Shown in pieces: positions 13,839-23,400 of a stretch of DNA of 25,904 nucleotides. Below the pieces are notes generated by a model. That model did no database searches. It had not been told where the DNA came from and saw only the letters and a program-made list of their open reading frames with translations. The DNA comes from a virus. The DNA is taken from IMG/VR virus record IMGVR_UViG_3300043410_001776, positions 1 to 25,904 of that record. One strand, given 5' to 3'. Position numbers and translations under genes: made by a program. The number at the start of each line of letters is the position of its first letter. Positions within the stretch are counted from its first letter, which is position 1.

Positions 13839-15972
13839 ACACAACTTTCATAATGTACGCAAGGGCATAGTAGGGAGGAACAGTAGTTACGGTATGCGAA
13901 TGTGAACCATCAGTACTAATTGAATGCGAATGCCCTTGACTAGATCCTACAGAGTCTGTAATGCTCGGAAATCCATAAGATCCATTATCTTGATCTCCGT
14001 CGCTAGCATTACCTGCATAAATGCTTGGGTATATATAAGTTCCATTCCTGTCTCTGTCAGATGCGGTACTCCCCCCTAAACCATAATCACCTACTATAGC
14101 ATAAACATCAGTAAAAGTGTGCTGGTGACTAGGTAATTGACCAGTTGTTAAAGTAGTTGAGCCGGTTACAGAATTGTGGCTGTGCGATCCTGCTGTAGTA
14201 GATACCTGACTTGTTGCGCCGCCTGTTTGTCCTGCTGTATAAGTACTACCTGCTCCTATGATAAATCTATTCCTTAAATCAGGAGTGGTTAAATTGTTTA
14301 CAGTTTGCCCATTACATAAAGCCCAACCTGTAGGAATAGTATTTGTATTGCCGCTCCACATGACTATAACGCCTGTTGGACAACCATATGTGTCTACATA
14401 TTGCTTAGTGGCGGCATGAAGATTACTTGATGGATTAGCATTTAATGTTAAAAATCCTGTCATAGTATCGCCGGATTTGTTAACTTTTGTCGAATCAGTT
14501 ATAGTAATATTTTGAGTTCCGTCAAAATTAACTCCGTTTATGGTCCTTATCGTTGCTAATTTAGTAGCAGTATCTGCATTTCCCGTTAACGATCCTGTAA
14601 AATTTGCAATAGTTGTTGTTGTATTAACAACTGTATTTCCAGTAGCCGAAGATAGTATATTACCTACTAAAGAAGCAGTTATTCTTCCTGCACTAAAGTT
14701 TCCACTAGAATCGCGTTTTACAATTTTACTTACAGTATTTGTACTAGATGAATCAACACTCCAAGTTAATTGTGAAGATCCGTTGAATGATTGACCAACA
14801 ATATCATCGCCTGGAAGTAAAGAATTAGTAGTTGATGCAGTAATAGTTATATTACTTGATCCGTCAAAACTAACACTGTTAATAGTTCTAGGAGTAGCTA
14901 AAACTGTTGCTGACGATGCATTGCCTACTAAATTACCAGTGAACGATGTTGAATTAATATTGGCATTTGAATCTCTAACAACTACAGTATCTGCTATGTT
15001 TCCGCTCACGCTTGCAGATCTATAATTTTGATTAACCTTTAAACTATCGGATTGTTGAGCAGTTGAATATACATAGTTAGCATATACTTCATTCCATTTA
15101 CTGTTAGACGCCCCTATATTAGAAACATTAGGTGTACCAGGAAGTATATCAGCATTAGATAAAGTTAAAGAATCGGCAGTTTGAGTTTTAAAATTTAAAA
15201 CTGAACCTGTTGTTGTTAGTGTAGGAGTATTAGAAATATTAGAAATTAATAATCTTGATCCTATATTAAATCCAGCATCTGCAAAATTAGCAATTACAGA
15301 AAAAGTAGGATTTGCAGAATATATAAAATCGTCTGGAACTTTATCTACTAAAAAATCTGCGTGGGTGGATATTCCGTTTAATTTAACATCATCTCTTAGA
15401 GTAATACCTTTTCTAATCCAATCAAACCCTGTTAAAGAATTAGTAGCCAATTGAAAATCTGTATTATTGCTTATGATATAAACTACGTATCCGTTTAATA
15501 CGGCTTGAATTATAGGTCTATCTTGGTTTGTAGTATCTTTTACTAATTTTGATTCTAATTCTGTTTTATCGTAATTAGGTATGCGTTGTGGGCCTACAAA
15601 GCTAAACGCTCCTCCAGAATAAACATATAATTTTTTCTCAGTTGAATTCCAGTAAAGGTCACCGTCAACTTTACCACTTATATTAGGATCAAATGTTATA
15701 CTTGCGTTTTGATGCCAGGCCCCGTTCCCATCATAAACTTTTAATCTTTGAACCCCTGAAGAACTATCATACCAAATTTGCCCTTGTATAGCTTTCGAAG
15801 GAGCAGAAGTACTGGAAAAATTTTCCAATAACCAGACATAATTCTCGTTTTGAATTTCACCGTATCCGGCCGCGTTTTTGCCCACCAATCTTAAATCTAA
15901 AGTAGTGTCAATAACTCCATCTAATACTACAGTAAGTGCAGTTCCGTTATAATGATTGATTTGATAAGCCAC
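13837..15972 (-). CDS. Tail fibre protein with shared anchor and tail-collar domain
   Basis: A 711-residue tail protein starting at GTG (15970-15972), with AAGGAT 8-9 bases upstream. Residues about 1-130 are the shared anchor (LVGKNAAGYG, YVWLLENFS, IQGQIWYD), and about 135-200 the second block also found in the 12304-13809 product. Two copies of a TINxVxFDGxxNITI module follow (about 365 and 475), then a KSGDTMTGFL / AATKQYVD segment. The C-terminal phage tail-collar domain (about 530-711) has GVIVMWSG, PTGWALCNGQ and TPDLRNRFIIGAG. It is rich in HxH (SHSHN, SHQHT, GHSHS, SHSHT), as in collar proteins that bind metal ions for trimer stability. It probably forms a fibre tip. Confidence 0.9.
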   Translation of the reverse strand: MAYQINHYNGTALTVVLDGVIDTTLDLRLVGKNAAGYGEIQNENYVWLLENFSSTSAPSKAIQGQIWYDSSSGVQRLKVYDGNGAWHQNASITFDPNISGKVDGDLYWNSTEKKLYVYSGGAFSFVGPQRIPNYDKTELESKLVKDTTNQDRPIIQAVLNGYVVYIISNNTDFQLATNSLTGFDWIRKGITLRDDVKLNGISTHADFLVDKVPDDFIYSANPTFSVIANFADAGFNIGSRLLISNISNTPTLTTTGSVLNFKTQTADSLTLSNADILPGTPNVSNIGASNSKWNEVYANYVYSTAQQSDSLKVNQNYRSASVSGNIADTVVVRDSNANINSTSFTGNLVGNASSATVLATPRTINSVSFDGSSNITITASTTNSLLPGDDIVGQSFNGSSQLTWSVDSSSTNTVSKIVKRDSSGNFSAGRITASLVGNILSSATGNTVVNTTTTIANFTGSLTGNADTATKLATIRTINGVNFDGTQNITITDSTKVNKSGDTMTGFLTLNANPSSNLHAATKQYVDTYGCPTGVIVMWSGNTNTIPTGWALCNGQTVNNLTTPDLRNRFIIGAGSTYTAGQTGGATSQVSTTAGSHSHNSVTGSTTLTTGQLPSHQHTFTDVYAIVGDYGLGGSTASDRDRNGTYIYPSIYAGNASDGDQDNGSYGFPSITDSVGSSQGHSHSISTDGSHSHTVTTVPPYYALAYIMKVV

Positions 15973-15985
15973 AGTTGTTTAATCC

Positions 15986-17398
15986 TTATATTGTTGTATC
16001 ATGAACCCAGGAGCCACTTGTTAAAATAAATCTATGAACGGATCCATCAGAATAAACTACCCTTGCTACTGTAGCATCGGGATGCTCGTCTGCTGGAAAA
16101 ACTTTTATTAAGATTGAAGCCGCTGTTGAATTACTAGTTGTTGGCACATACAAAGGCAACGGTCTGGTATCAACATAATTCTTGTTTACAGCATCAAACA
16201 AATCTACAGGTTCTGCAACATTTGAAATTTGTGCTTTTGTAATTAACCTAGCAGTACCATCCCCTGTTGAAGAATTAGAATTTTTTGTAAAATATATCCC
16301 TACAGTATTTGAAGCTGCTCCAAAAGAAGTAAAATCGGTAGATCCAATAGATACAATTTTATAAAGTTGTCCAGTTGTAAAAGTCGGAGCTGCTTGAGCG
16401 TTGCCGATTTGTCCTACAGTTAAACTGCCTTGAATTGTTACAGAGCTGTCAAAATTTCCAGTACCAGCTACATCTAAGACTGTTGTAGGATTGTTTTTAA
16501 AAATTCCTACTCTGTTAGTAGTTCCATTGATGAATAAAGCATTTTTATTACCGGATCCATCATTTGTATTAATTCCAAAATTTTGATTTGATAAATTTGA
16601 TTGTATAATAAATGCAGAAGTATCTACTAAAAATTCATTGTTATTTTGTACTCCAAATACTAACGGTATAGAATTTTGTATAAACAATGAGCCAGACATT
16701 GTTGATGTAGAATTTGTTGTAGAAACAAATTGCTCAGGTGCAACCAAATTATCATTCGAATCAACTAAGTATTGGGCTGTAGTAACTGGGACCTTAAACT
16801 TCATCCCGGCAAATGAACTTACGTTGAATCCGATCTCTAAATAAGTATTTGTCGGAAATCCTGGTATATCTTCCTTAGGTAAAAATCTTTCTTTTGCAAA
16901 TATGCCTAGTAATGATTTACCTAAATACAAATACATAATTGTATGAGAATTGTTACTATTAGCTTCTAAAATTGAATCTACATAAAAACCAGATAAACCT
17001 TGGTCAGTTGTATAAATTGGCCCAGCGAGCCTAGTATCAACCCCGTCGTTAAAAAATAATTGGCCAAATTTACTATGAATTACAATATCACCTGCACTTA
17101 TAGTTGAAGGAATTGTATTAACAACTGCTGTACTTGTTGTTGGAACAAACGACAAACCATTATAAACTTTTAATTTGCTGTCACTTGTATCATACCACAA
17201 TTGCCCTAGTAAAGGATGGTTTGGTTGGCTTGTATTTGCAAAATTTTCTAACAAGTGAACAAAATTATCATTAAGATAAGTGCCGTAACCAGAAATATTT
17301 TTTCCGATCAATGTTAGATCCGTAGCAACTTGGTTAATTTGCCCGTCGGCAACTTCCGTTTTAATTGTTCCGTTTGTTAATGTTATTGTATAGCTCAT
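15986..17398 (-). CDS. Tail fibre protein with shared anchor domain, no collar
   Basis: A 470-residue tail protein whose ATG shares a base with the upstream stop (TAATG). The anchor domain (about 1-120) has LIGKNISGYG, FVHLLENFA and [11 protein letters not shown] beta-rich middle follows, then a module around YKIVSIGSTDFTSFGAA and NTVGIYFTK (about 340-385) of a kind I recall as widely inserted in phage proteins. The C-terminus has DAVNKNYVDTR and ends in a short beta domain with DGSVHRFIL. There is no tail-collar domain, so its receptor-binding role, if any, differs from those of its two collar-bearing neighbours. Confidence 0.82.
   Translation of the reverse strand: MSYTITLTNGTIKTEVADGQINQVATDLTLIGKNISGYGTYLNDNFVHLLENFANTSQPNHPLLGQLWYDTSDSKLKVYNGLSFVPTTSTAVVNTIPSTISAGDIVIHSKFGQLFFNDGVDTRLAGPIYTTDQGLSGFYVDSILEANSNNSHTIMYLYLGKSLLGIFAKERFLPKEDIPGFPTNTYLEIGFNVSSFAGMKFKVPVTTAQYLVDSNDNLVAPEQFVSTTNSTSTMSGSLFIQNSIPLVFGVQNNNEFLVDTSAFIIQSNLSNQNFGINTNDGSGNKNALFINGTTNRVGIFKNNPTTVLDVAGTGNFDSSVTIQGSLTVGQIGNAQAAPTFTTGQLYKIVSIGSTDFTSFGAASNTVGIYFTKNSNSSTGDGTARLITKAQISNVAEPVDLFDAVNKNYVDTRPLPLYVPTTSNSTAASILIKVFPADEHPDATVARVVYSDGSVHRFILTSGSWVHDTTI
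17186..17203. repeat. 18-base exact repeat in tail anchor, copy 1
   Basis: This sequence (TGTATCATACCACAATTG) also occurs at 19585-19602, about 2.4 kb away, in the anchor-domain coding region of the neighbouring tail gene. It encodes the conserved QLWYDT segment on the minus strand. Identity at DNA level, beyond protein similarity, could support recombination between tail genes. Confidence 0.7.
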
Positions 17399-19830
17399 TA
17401 TAGTACACCAGTGTAAATTATATAATTTATTGTTTGATAAGGGTTCATAACGTTGATAGCAGTACCCATAGTACCTGTATGAGAAACTCCACCAGACCCA
17501 GCAAACCCGTAACCAGTACTAGATGCTGGCATACCATATCCTGAATGCGCACCTGTTGTTGCATCTGGTGTTCCGCCTGGAAGACCTGCGGCATAATATT
17601 GTGCAACTCCACTGTTTAAAGTATGAGTGTGTTCTGGTAAATTATTAACCGTTAACGATACTGACTGTTGCCCTTTATAATTTCCAATAGTATCAGCTGT
17701 TACATCTGACACACGGTTAGCAGGAGTTGTTATGGTAGTAATTAAATTATTAACATTATTTTTATCTGGAACTGTATTACCGTTATCCATATTATCTGCA
17801 CCTAGAGGAAATCTTCCTCTTAAATCCGGTAAAGCAAAAGTACCTGATCCTAATAATAATGCAGCCGGTTTGTAAATATAACCAATAACAGCAAATAACA
17901 AACCATACACAGTTGTTTGTACTTCGCTACCATCACATAGTAAATAACCTTCTGGTATTTGACTAGCCGGGCCTGCAAACGGCATAATACTACCAATTGG
18001 TACTGTAGGTACATGTTTTAATAGCACATCCTTAGTCATGCTATATAATCCAGAATTTAAACCGCTTCTATAAACTAAAAACTTGTCTGTTCCGGTTGAA
18101 TCAGTTAATGGAGTCTTGGTTGTAATTAATGTTTGACTTATAGACGTTTGAAATGTTGCTGTTTGTGTTGTAGATTGTCCATTAAATGTAACATCACCGT
18201 CAATAGATGTTACATCGCCTCTAATTTGAAATACTGTTGGACTAGCTAATTTTGCCGCTGATCCGCTAATACTACCTTGTACATAGCCGCTAAACGATCC
18301 GCTAAATGCTCCTACAAAATTTTGAGCGTATATGTTTCTAAATCTTCTACTTGAAGAACCTATATCATAAGAAGCATCAGCAGAATCAGAACCTGGTTGT
18401 ATAATAGGTACTGCACTGTTTGGCGTTGTTGTTGACGATATAAAATTATTTAAAACAATTGGCCCGGAGGCTAACGAACCTCCTATAGATGTATCCTTAG
18501 CAACTGTTAAACCGCCCAGTGTTTGAATACTTGCGCCGCCGGGGTCTTGAGATCCAGTGCTTGTAGCTCCAACGTTTGTTGTACCAGTAATAACTAATCT
18601 TCCAGGTATACTATTTGTTGAGTCATCTTTTATTAATGCTTCGCCTGCAAGATCTAAAGTTGCGCTTGGGCTAACATTATTTGTTCCTAACCCAATTCTT
18701 CCAGTTACCCCATCTAGATGAATTAATACTGCTCTAGAATTCGATCTAGTTAAAATAAATTCCATACTAGAATTGTTAGTTTGATTATACAAACTAGCAA
18801 TATTACTAGTTACACCGATATTGAATGTTAAATTATTTCCTACTGTTAAGCCGCCATCTTGCCTAATTCCTAATGGATAGTTTGTTGTGCTCGATTGGTC
18901 AGATCTTAAAAAATTAGATGATGATACTAATGCATTATTAATTAGTAGTGAATCTGCTGTAGCTGCTGTTCCCCAGAATCTTGTTAAATTTGTATTTGTA
19001 CCTGTAGCATTTGTTTGAGTAACTGATTGAGATACACTTACATAATAAGTTCCAACTCCCACTGATCCAGTTCCTTGACCAGTAATAAATGTACCTGTTT
19101 GAATTCCCGAACCTGAAACTACCATACCTACACTTATCTGGCCGCTTGTTACCTGGCTAACAGTTAATACAGTTCCTGATATTGATCCAATAAATTGACA
19201 AGTTGTAGATGTTGAATCTACAGTACTTAAAGTAATTCCTTCGTTAATTAAAGCATATCCGCTAATAGTATACTTAGGAGTAAATGCTTCTTTACTGAAT
19301 ATAGCAATTCTATTATTATTAGCGTACATTGATACAACATAATGATCAATATTACTAGTATCAGCAATAGTTTCAACCTGAGGTCCTGATAGATTACCTG
19401 AGGTAGACTGGGGACCAATTAACGCCCAGGTTGACCCTGTCCACATTTTTAATTGTGTTGATTTAAGATCAACCCATAAGTCGCCGGCAGAACTACTGCT
19501 GGTAAGAGGAGGATCTAATTGTTTTTTGAGGGATCCAGTGGGTGTCCAGTCAGTGCTATCCCATACTTTTAAAAGTCCTGTAGATGTATCATACCACAAT
19601 TGTCCCTGCACTGGAGTTCCGGTAACAGTTGATCCAGTATCCCCTGGAGCTAACGGACCTGCAAAATTTTCTAATAGGTGTAAGAAGTTTTTAGCTAGGA
19701 CGCCGCCATAACCGGAATAATTTTGTCCTACAAAAGATAAATTTGTTGTTTGATTTAATGTACCATCTGCTACAACTATAGGGTTTTTAGCAGGATTGTT
19801 TGATTCAGTGAATGTTACCGAATAAGTCAT
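17398..19830 (-). CDS. Large tail fibre protein with shared anchor and tail-collar domain
   Basis: An 810-residue tail protein, the largest of the four anchor-domain genes. The anchor (about 1-150) has [29 protein letters not shown], with an insert around [10 protein letters not shown] module with [22 protein letters not shown] and YYVSVSQSV (about 205-280) matches one in the 10851-12272 protein. The central beta region includes [12 protein letters not shown]. The C-terminal tail-collar domain (about 610-810) has [22 protein letters not shown] and LPEHTHTL. It has GGAG 6 bases before the ATG. It is a probable fibre or fibre-tip protein. The fused anchor and collar suggest one end binds the baseplate and the other faces the host. 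Confidence 0.9.
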   Translation of the reverse strand: MTYSVTFTESNNPAKNPIVVADGTLNQTTNLSFVGQNYSGYGGVLAKNFLHLLENFAGPLAPGDTGSTVTGTPVQGQLWYDTSTGLLKVWDSTDWTPTGSLKKQLDPPLTSSSSAGDLWVDLKSTQLKMWTGSTWALIGPQSTSGNLSGPQVETIADTSNIDHYVVSMYANNNRIAIFSKEAFTPKYTISGYALINEGITLSTVDSTSTTCQFIGSISGTVLTVSQVTSGQISVGMVVSGSGIQTGTFITGQGTGSVGVGTYYVSVSQSVTQTNATGTNTNLTRFWGTAATADSLLINNALVSSSNFLRSDQSSTTNYPLGIRQDGGLTVGNNLTFNIGVTSNIASLYNQTNNSSMEFILTRSNSRAVLIHLDGVTGRIGLGTNNVSPSATLDLAGEALIKDDSTNSIPGRLVITGTTNVGATSTGSQDPGGASIQTLGGLTVAKDTSIGGSLASGPIVLNNFISSTTTPNSAVPIIQPGSDSADASYDIGSSSRRFRNIYAQNFVGAFSGSFSGYVQGSISGSAAKLASPTVFQIRGDVTSIDGDVTFNGQSTTQTATFQTSISQTLITTKTPLTDSTGTDKFLVYRSGLNSGLYSMTKDVLLKHVPTVPIGSIMPFAGPASQIPEGYLLCDGSEVQTTVYGLLFAVIGYIYKPAALLLGSGTFALPDLRGRFPLGADNMDNGNTVPDKNNVNNLITTITTPANRVSDVTADTIGNYKGQQSVSLTVNNLPEHTHTLNSGVAQYYAAGLPGGTPDATTGAHSGYGMPASSTGYGFAGSGGVSHTGTMGTAINVMNPYQTINYIIYTGVL
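19585..19602. repeat. 18-base exact repeat in tail anchor, copy 2
   Basis: Second copy of the repeat at 17186-17203, again in the anchor-domain coding region (QLWYDT on the minus strand). The copies lie in the same orientation. Confidence 0.7.
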
Positions 19831-19831
19831 G

Positions 19832-20440
19832 TTATGCTCCCACTAAACCAGTTAAACTTTGAATTCGCACAGTGTAATCAACTTGAATTAATCGATTTAA
19901 ACTTTTTAAAACTGGATGAAAAATAACATGAGTAAGTAACATCACATTACCTGAGGAATCTAAAGTTTGTAAACCTAATTCGTCAAATACATAAGCACTT
20001 TCTCCAGCTGTTGTAGTATCGTATGCACTTTGTCCGGTTGGTTCACCGTAATCTAGAAAACATGTAACAAATACATCGGTATAATTTTGCCCGGTTAAAT
20101 GGCGGGTTTCTACAAAATTTCTCGTTGGATCATTGTTTGAACTTGACTGTTGATTTACCACTTTACTGTATGTTTGATTATACAAACTTGCATTTGTTCC
20201 AGAAGTATTTGGGGTTAAGTAAGTTATAATTCCTGTTGGATCTACTGCGGTGCCGCCGTTACCAAACGCCATATTGTATATAAATCCGTGGCCGCTATTT
20301 GCTATACTTTGGGCTAAAGCTATACTCATATTTTCATAGTGAATAGCATTGCTTTTGTCTATAAAAATTTCTTGCGTGCTAGGATCATGTATTTTAATAT
20401 GTCCTCTTATATACACTCCGGTTTGTTCTTTCGTTTGCAT
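19832..20440 (-). CDS. Conserved virion structural protein, 202 residues
   Basis: A 202-residue protein with a regular fold rather than the repeat-rich character of its neighbours. It begins with [11 protein letters not shown], has [11 protein letters not shown] (about 54-64), a Tyr/Thr-rich middle and a C-terminal beta region ([16 protein letters not shown]). I recall similar uncharacterised structural proteins in T4-like marine phages, placed among tail genes. It might be a baseplate or fibre-attachment component. The ATG has AGAGAG upstream, and its TAA lies one base from the ATG of the 17398-19830 gene. Confidence 0.75.
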   Translation of the reverse strand: MQTKEQTGVYIRGHIKIHDPSTQEIFIDKSNAIHYENMSIALAQSIANSGHGFIYNMAFGNGGTAVDPTGIITYLTPNTSGTNASLYNQTYSKVVNQQSSSNNDPTRNFVETRHLTGQNYTDVFVTCFLDYGEPTGQSAYDTTTAGESAYVFDELGLQTLDSSGNVMLLTHVIFHPVLKSLNRLIQVDYTVRIQSLTGLVGA

Positions 20441-20459
20441 AAAAATCTCTCTTATTCAA

Positions 20460-20467
20460 TATTTATG
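20460..20467 (-). promoter_or_regulatory. T4-like late promoter candidate (CATAAATA)
   Basis: CATAAATA on the minus strand, one mismatch from the T4 consensus TATAAATA and a match to NATAAATA. It lies in the 53-base gap ahead of the 19832-20440 gene, about 20 bases before its ATG, and would drive the four-gene fibre array. Confidence 0.5.
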
Positions 20468-20493
20468 TGTTTTATTAACTGCTAATATAAAGG

Positions 20494-23400
20494 TTAATAG
20501 CTTGGATACCACTTGGCTGTAGCACTATCGTAATACATAATTAACGCCTTATTAACTACAGCAGTAGATGCTAAAGCAATATTACCAGATGTCGCTGTGC
20601 TCCATAATCCTGTAGGAATTAACACAATTTGTCCTCCAGAGCTAGTCATTGAGGCTGGTGCAGTAATTGTAGTAATACTAGTAGTACCTGAAATAAATGT
20701 GATATAAGCAGTTGGAGCAATAGTGGCAGCACTAACAATAGTAGGTGCAGCAGCAGTTGTTGCTATAGCATTTGTAGCTTTGATTGTTCCGTTGATTGTA
20801 GTTGTACTTGTACCTGCAGAGCCACCAATTGTAATATTAGTTGTTGATCCACTTACACCATTAGTGCCAATATTAATTGCTTTAGTAGTTGCAGTTAGTG
20901 TTGCACCAGTGGCAAAGTTGTAAGTACTAGCACCGGTGTTAGCTGTAAACATGTTTACAGTTTGAGCCGCAGTAGCAGTATTTCCTATGTTAATAGTAGT
21001 AGCGGCACCAAATAAACTGCCGATAAGAGCATTAGTGTTGAATACTGAAGCTGTACCAGTATCGCTAGTTACTATACTTGGGCTTGCGCCATTTATGTTT
21101 AAAGTTGTACCAGTGAGGGTTGTAGTAACACCACCAATAGTTGTCGTTCCTGTTGCACCACTTACTGTACTACCAATGCTTATGTTAGTAACTGATCCGC
21201 TGACACCCGCTGTTCCAATATTAATTGTTTTAGTAGTTGCGTTAAGAGTAGCACCTGTGGCAAAATTATAGGTACTTGCACCAGTTGATGCTGTAAACAT
21301 GTTTACTGTTTGAGCCGCAGTAGCAGTATTACCTAAAGTTAATGTTGTTGCGGCGCCGCCAATATTAAGTGTTGTTGCTGTGGTATTAATTAAATCAAAA
21401 CTTGATGAGCTTGTTACAATATTACTGCCAACTGTGAAACCGTAAATTGTTGTAGAGCTTGTGCCTGCACTAGATCCTATAACAATATTAGTTGTTGATC
21501 CACTTACACCATTAGTGCCGATATTAATTGTTTTTGTAGTACCGTTAACTGTTGCACCTGTGGCAAAGTTATAAGTGCTAGCACCGGTACTAGCAGTAAA
21601 CATGTTTACTGTTTGTGCGGCTGTGGCTGTATTTCCAATAGCCATTGTAGTAGCTGCACCAAATAGATTACCAACAAGAGCATTGGTATTAAACACCGAT
21701 GCAGTACCTGTGCTAGAAGTAACTATGCCTGGACTTGCACCATTTATGTTTAATGCTGTTGCATTTGCTAGAGTAACTGTTGGAGAATTTATAGTAGTAG
21801 TTCCAAGGGCACCAGATACTGAACTACCAATGTTTATATTAGTAATTGAATTTGCAACACCAGATTCACCTATATCAATACGTTTTGTAGTTGATGCGGC
21901 AACTGCTCCAGTTGAAATATAAGTTATACTTGCGGCGGTACTGTTATAACCAAGGGTGAATGTGGTTGGAGTTGTGAATGCGCTAAATGTTGCTGTGCTT
22001 GAATCTATAAGACTTGTACCAAATGCTCCGCTATTTGGTAAGAATCCGTGTACTTCCCAAACACCATTTGTTGTTGATGTGCTTGAGCAAACTAATAGTC
22101 TGCTTCCACCTGCTGAAACTGTATTAAGAGTGGTTGCATCATTATATTGAATTGTCAGTGTTCCAGTAGAATTATTAAAGATTTTAAAAGCAAAACCTGT
22201 TACTAATGTTGTTGCATCTGGTAGTCTAATATTTTGATTTGAACTACCAGTTATTGCCTGGAAGTAATTAGAAGTACTAGTTAAAGTTGTTGTAGTACCG
22301 GCCGAAGCAGTACTGGTGTAATTAAGAGCAACATTTGAAGCAGTAAAATATTTTGCAAGAGTTAATGTATTGTTTATTGTAGTTGAGCCACTTGAAGCGC
22401 CGATACTAAGTGATGTTGCTGCACCAAAAGCATTAATAGTTGTTGCTGTGGTGTTTAATAAATTAATTGATGTTTGTGTAGTAGTAATACCATTAGAACT
22501 ATCAATTACAATTGCTCCTCTATTAAGAGTAAATGTTAATCCAGTAGTTGTGCCTGCTGTAGTTGATATAGCTGATCCGCCTGCAATCGCACTTAGAGTA
22601 AATGTAGTAGATCCATCTGTGGTGATGATATAATAAGTTGTTGGATTAGAATAACCAGTTATAGTTGCTGTGCCAACTAGTGTTCCAGCAACGGTTACTG
22701 TATCTCCTACTTTTAAAATGCTGGCGTTACATTGAAATTGTCCTGCTGTACCAGTTATAATTACTGCACTTAATGAAACATTTGTTGCACCTGTTGCTAC
22801 TAAACTGTTGGCTATGTTAGTTAATCCGCTAGTTGATCCAATAGTTGTTGTTGTGGCACCTGCAAATGCTGTGACAGTTTTAGGATTTCCAAATAGTGTT
22901 AAGGTACCAGTTGAGCTGGTATTAAGTGTTGGGTTACTACCGTTAATATTGAAACTGGTAGCATTGCTAAATGTAACTGTTGGATTAGCCACAGTAAGAG
23001 TACCAGTACTAGATCCTATGTTTATACTAGTTGCATCGCCAAACAGGTTAGCTGTCAATGCGTTGTTGTTAAACAAACTTACAGTTCCTGTACTAGTAGT
23101 TGCAAGTGTTGGGCTAGCTCCATTATAATTTACATTGGTGACATTTGGATAAGTTATTGTAGGGCTATTAATTGTAGTTGTTCCGGTCGATGCGCCTATG
23201 GTCAAAGCAGTTGCAGCCGAAGCAAAATTTATAGTTGTAGCGGTCGTTGTTAATAGTGGAAATGTGGTTTGTGTAGTACTAATACCCGAAGAACTATTAA
23301 CAGCAAGACCACCTGTGCCAACTACTAATGTACCTAATACACCAACGCTGGTTAAACTTGAACTTGTTATGCCAGACCCTAAACTAGACGATGAAAGAAC

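Noticed and set aside
14540-14794. Open frames on the plus strand opposite the tail genes (also around 20987-21271, 21575-21922, 22370-22633, 22808-23128).
   Set aside because: Their products are strings of Val, Ala, Leu and Pro, mirror images of Thr/Ser/Gly/Ala-rich coding on the minus strand, and I see no convincing start signals for them. They are artefacts of repeat-rich composition.
20905-21640. Regularly spaced repeats that could suggest a CRISPR array or other repeat-spacer locus.
   Set aside because: Repeats lie in frame inside one long coding sequence, units are over 300 bases, and spacing is in whole codons. They are protein repeats.
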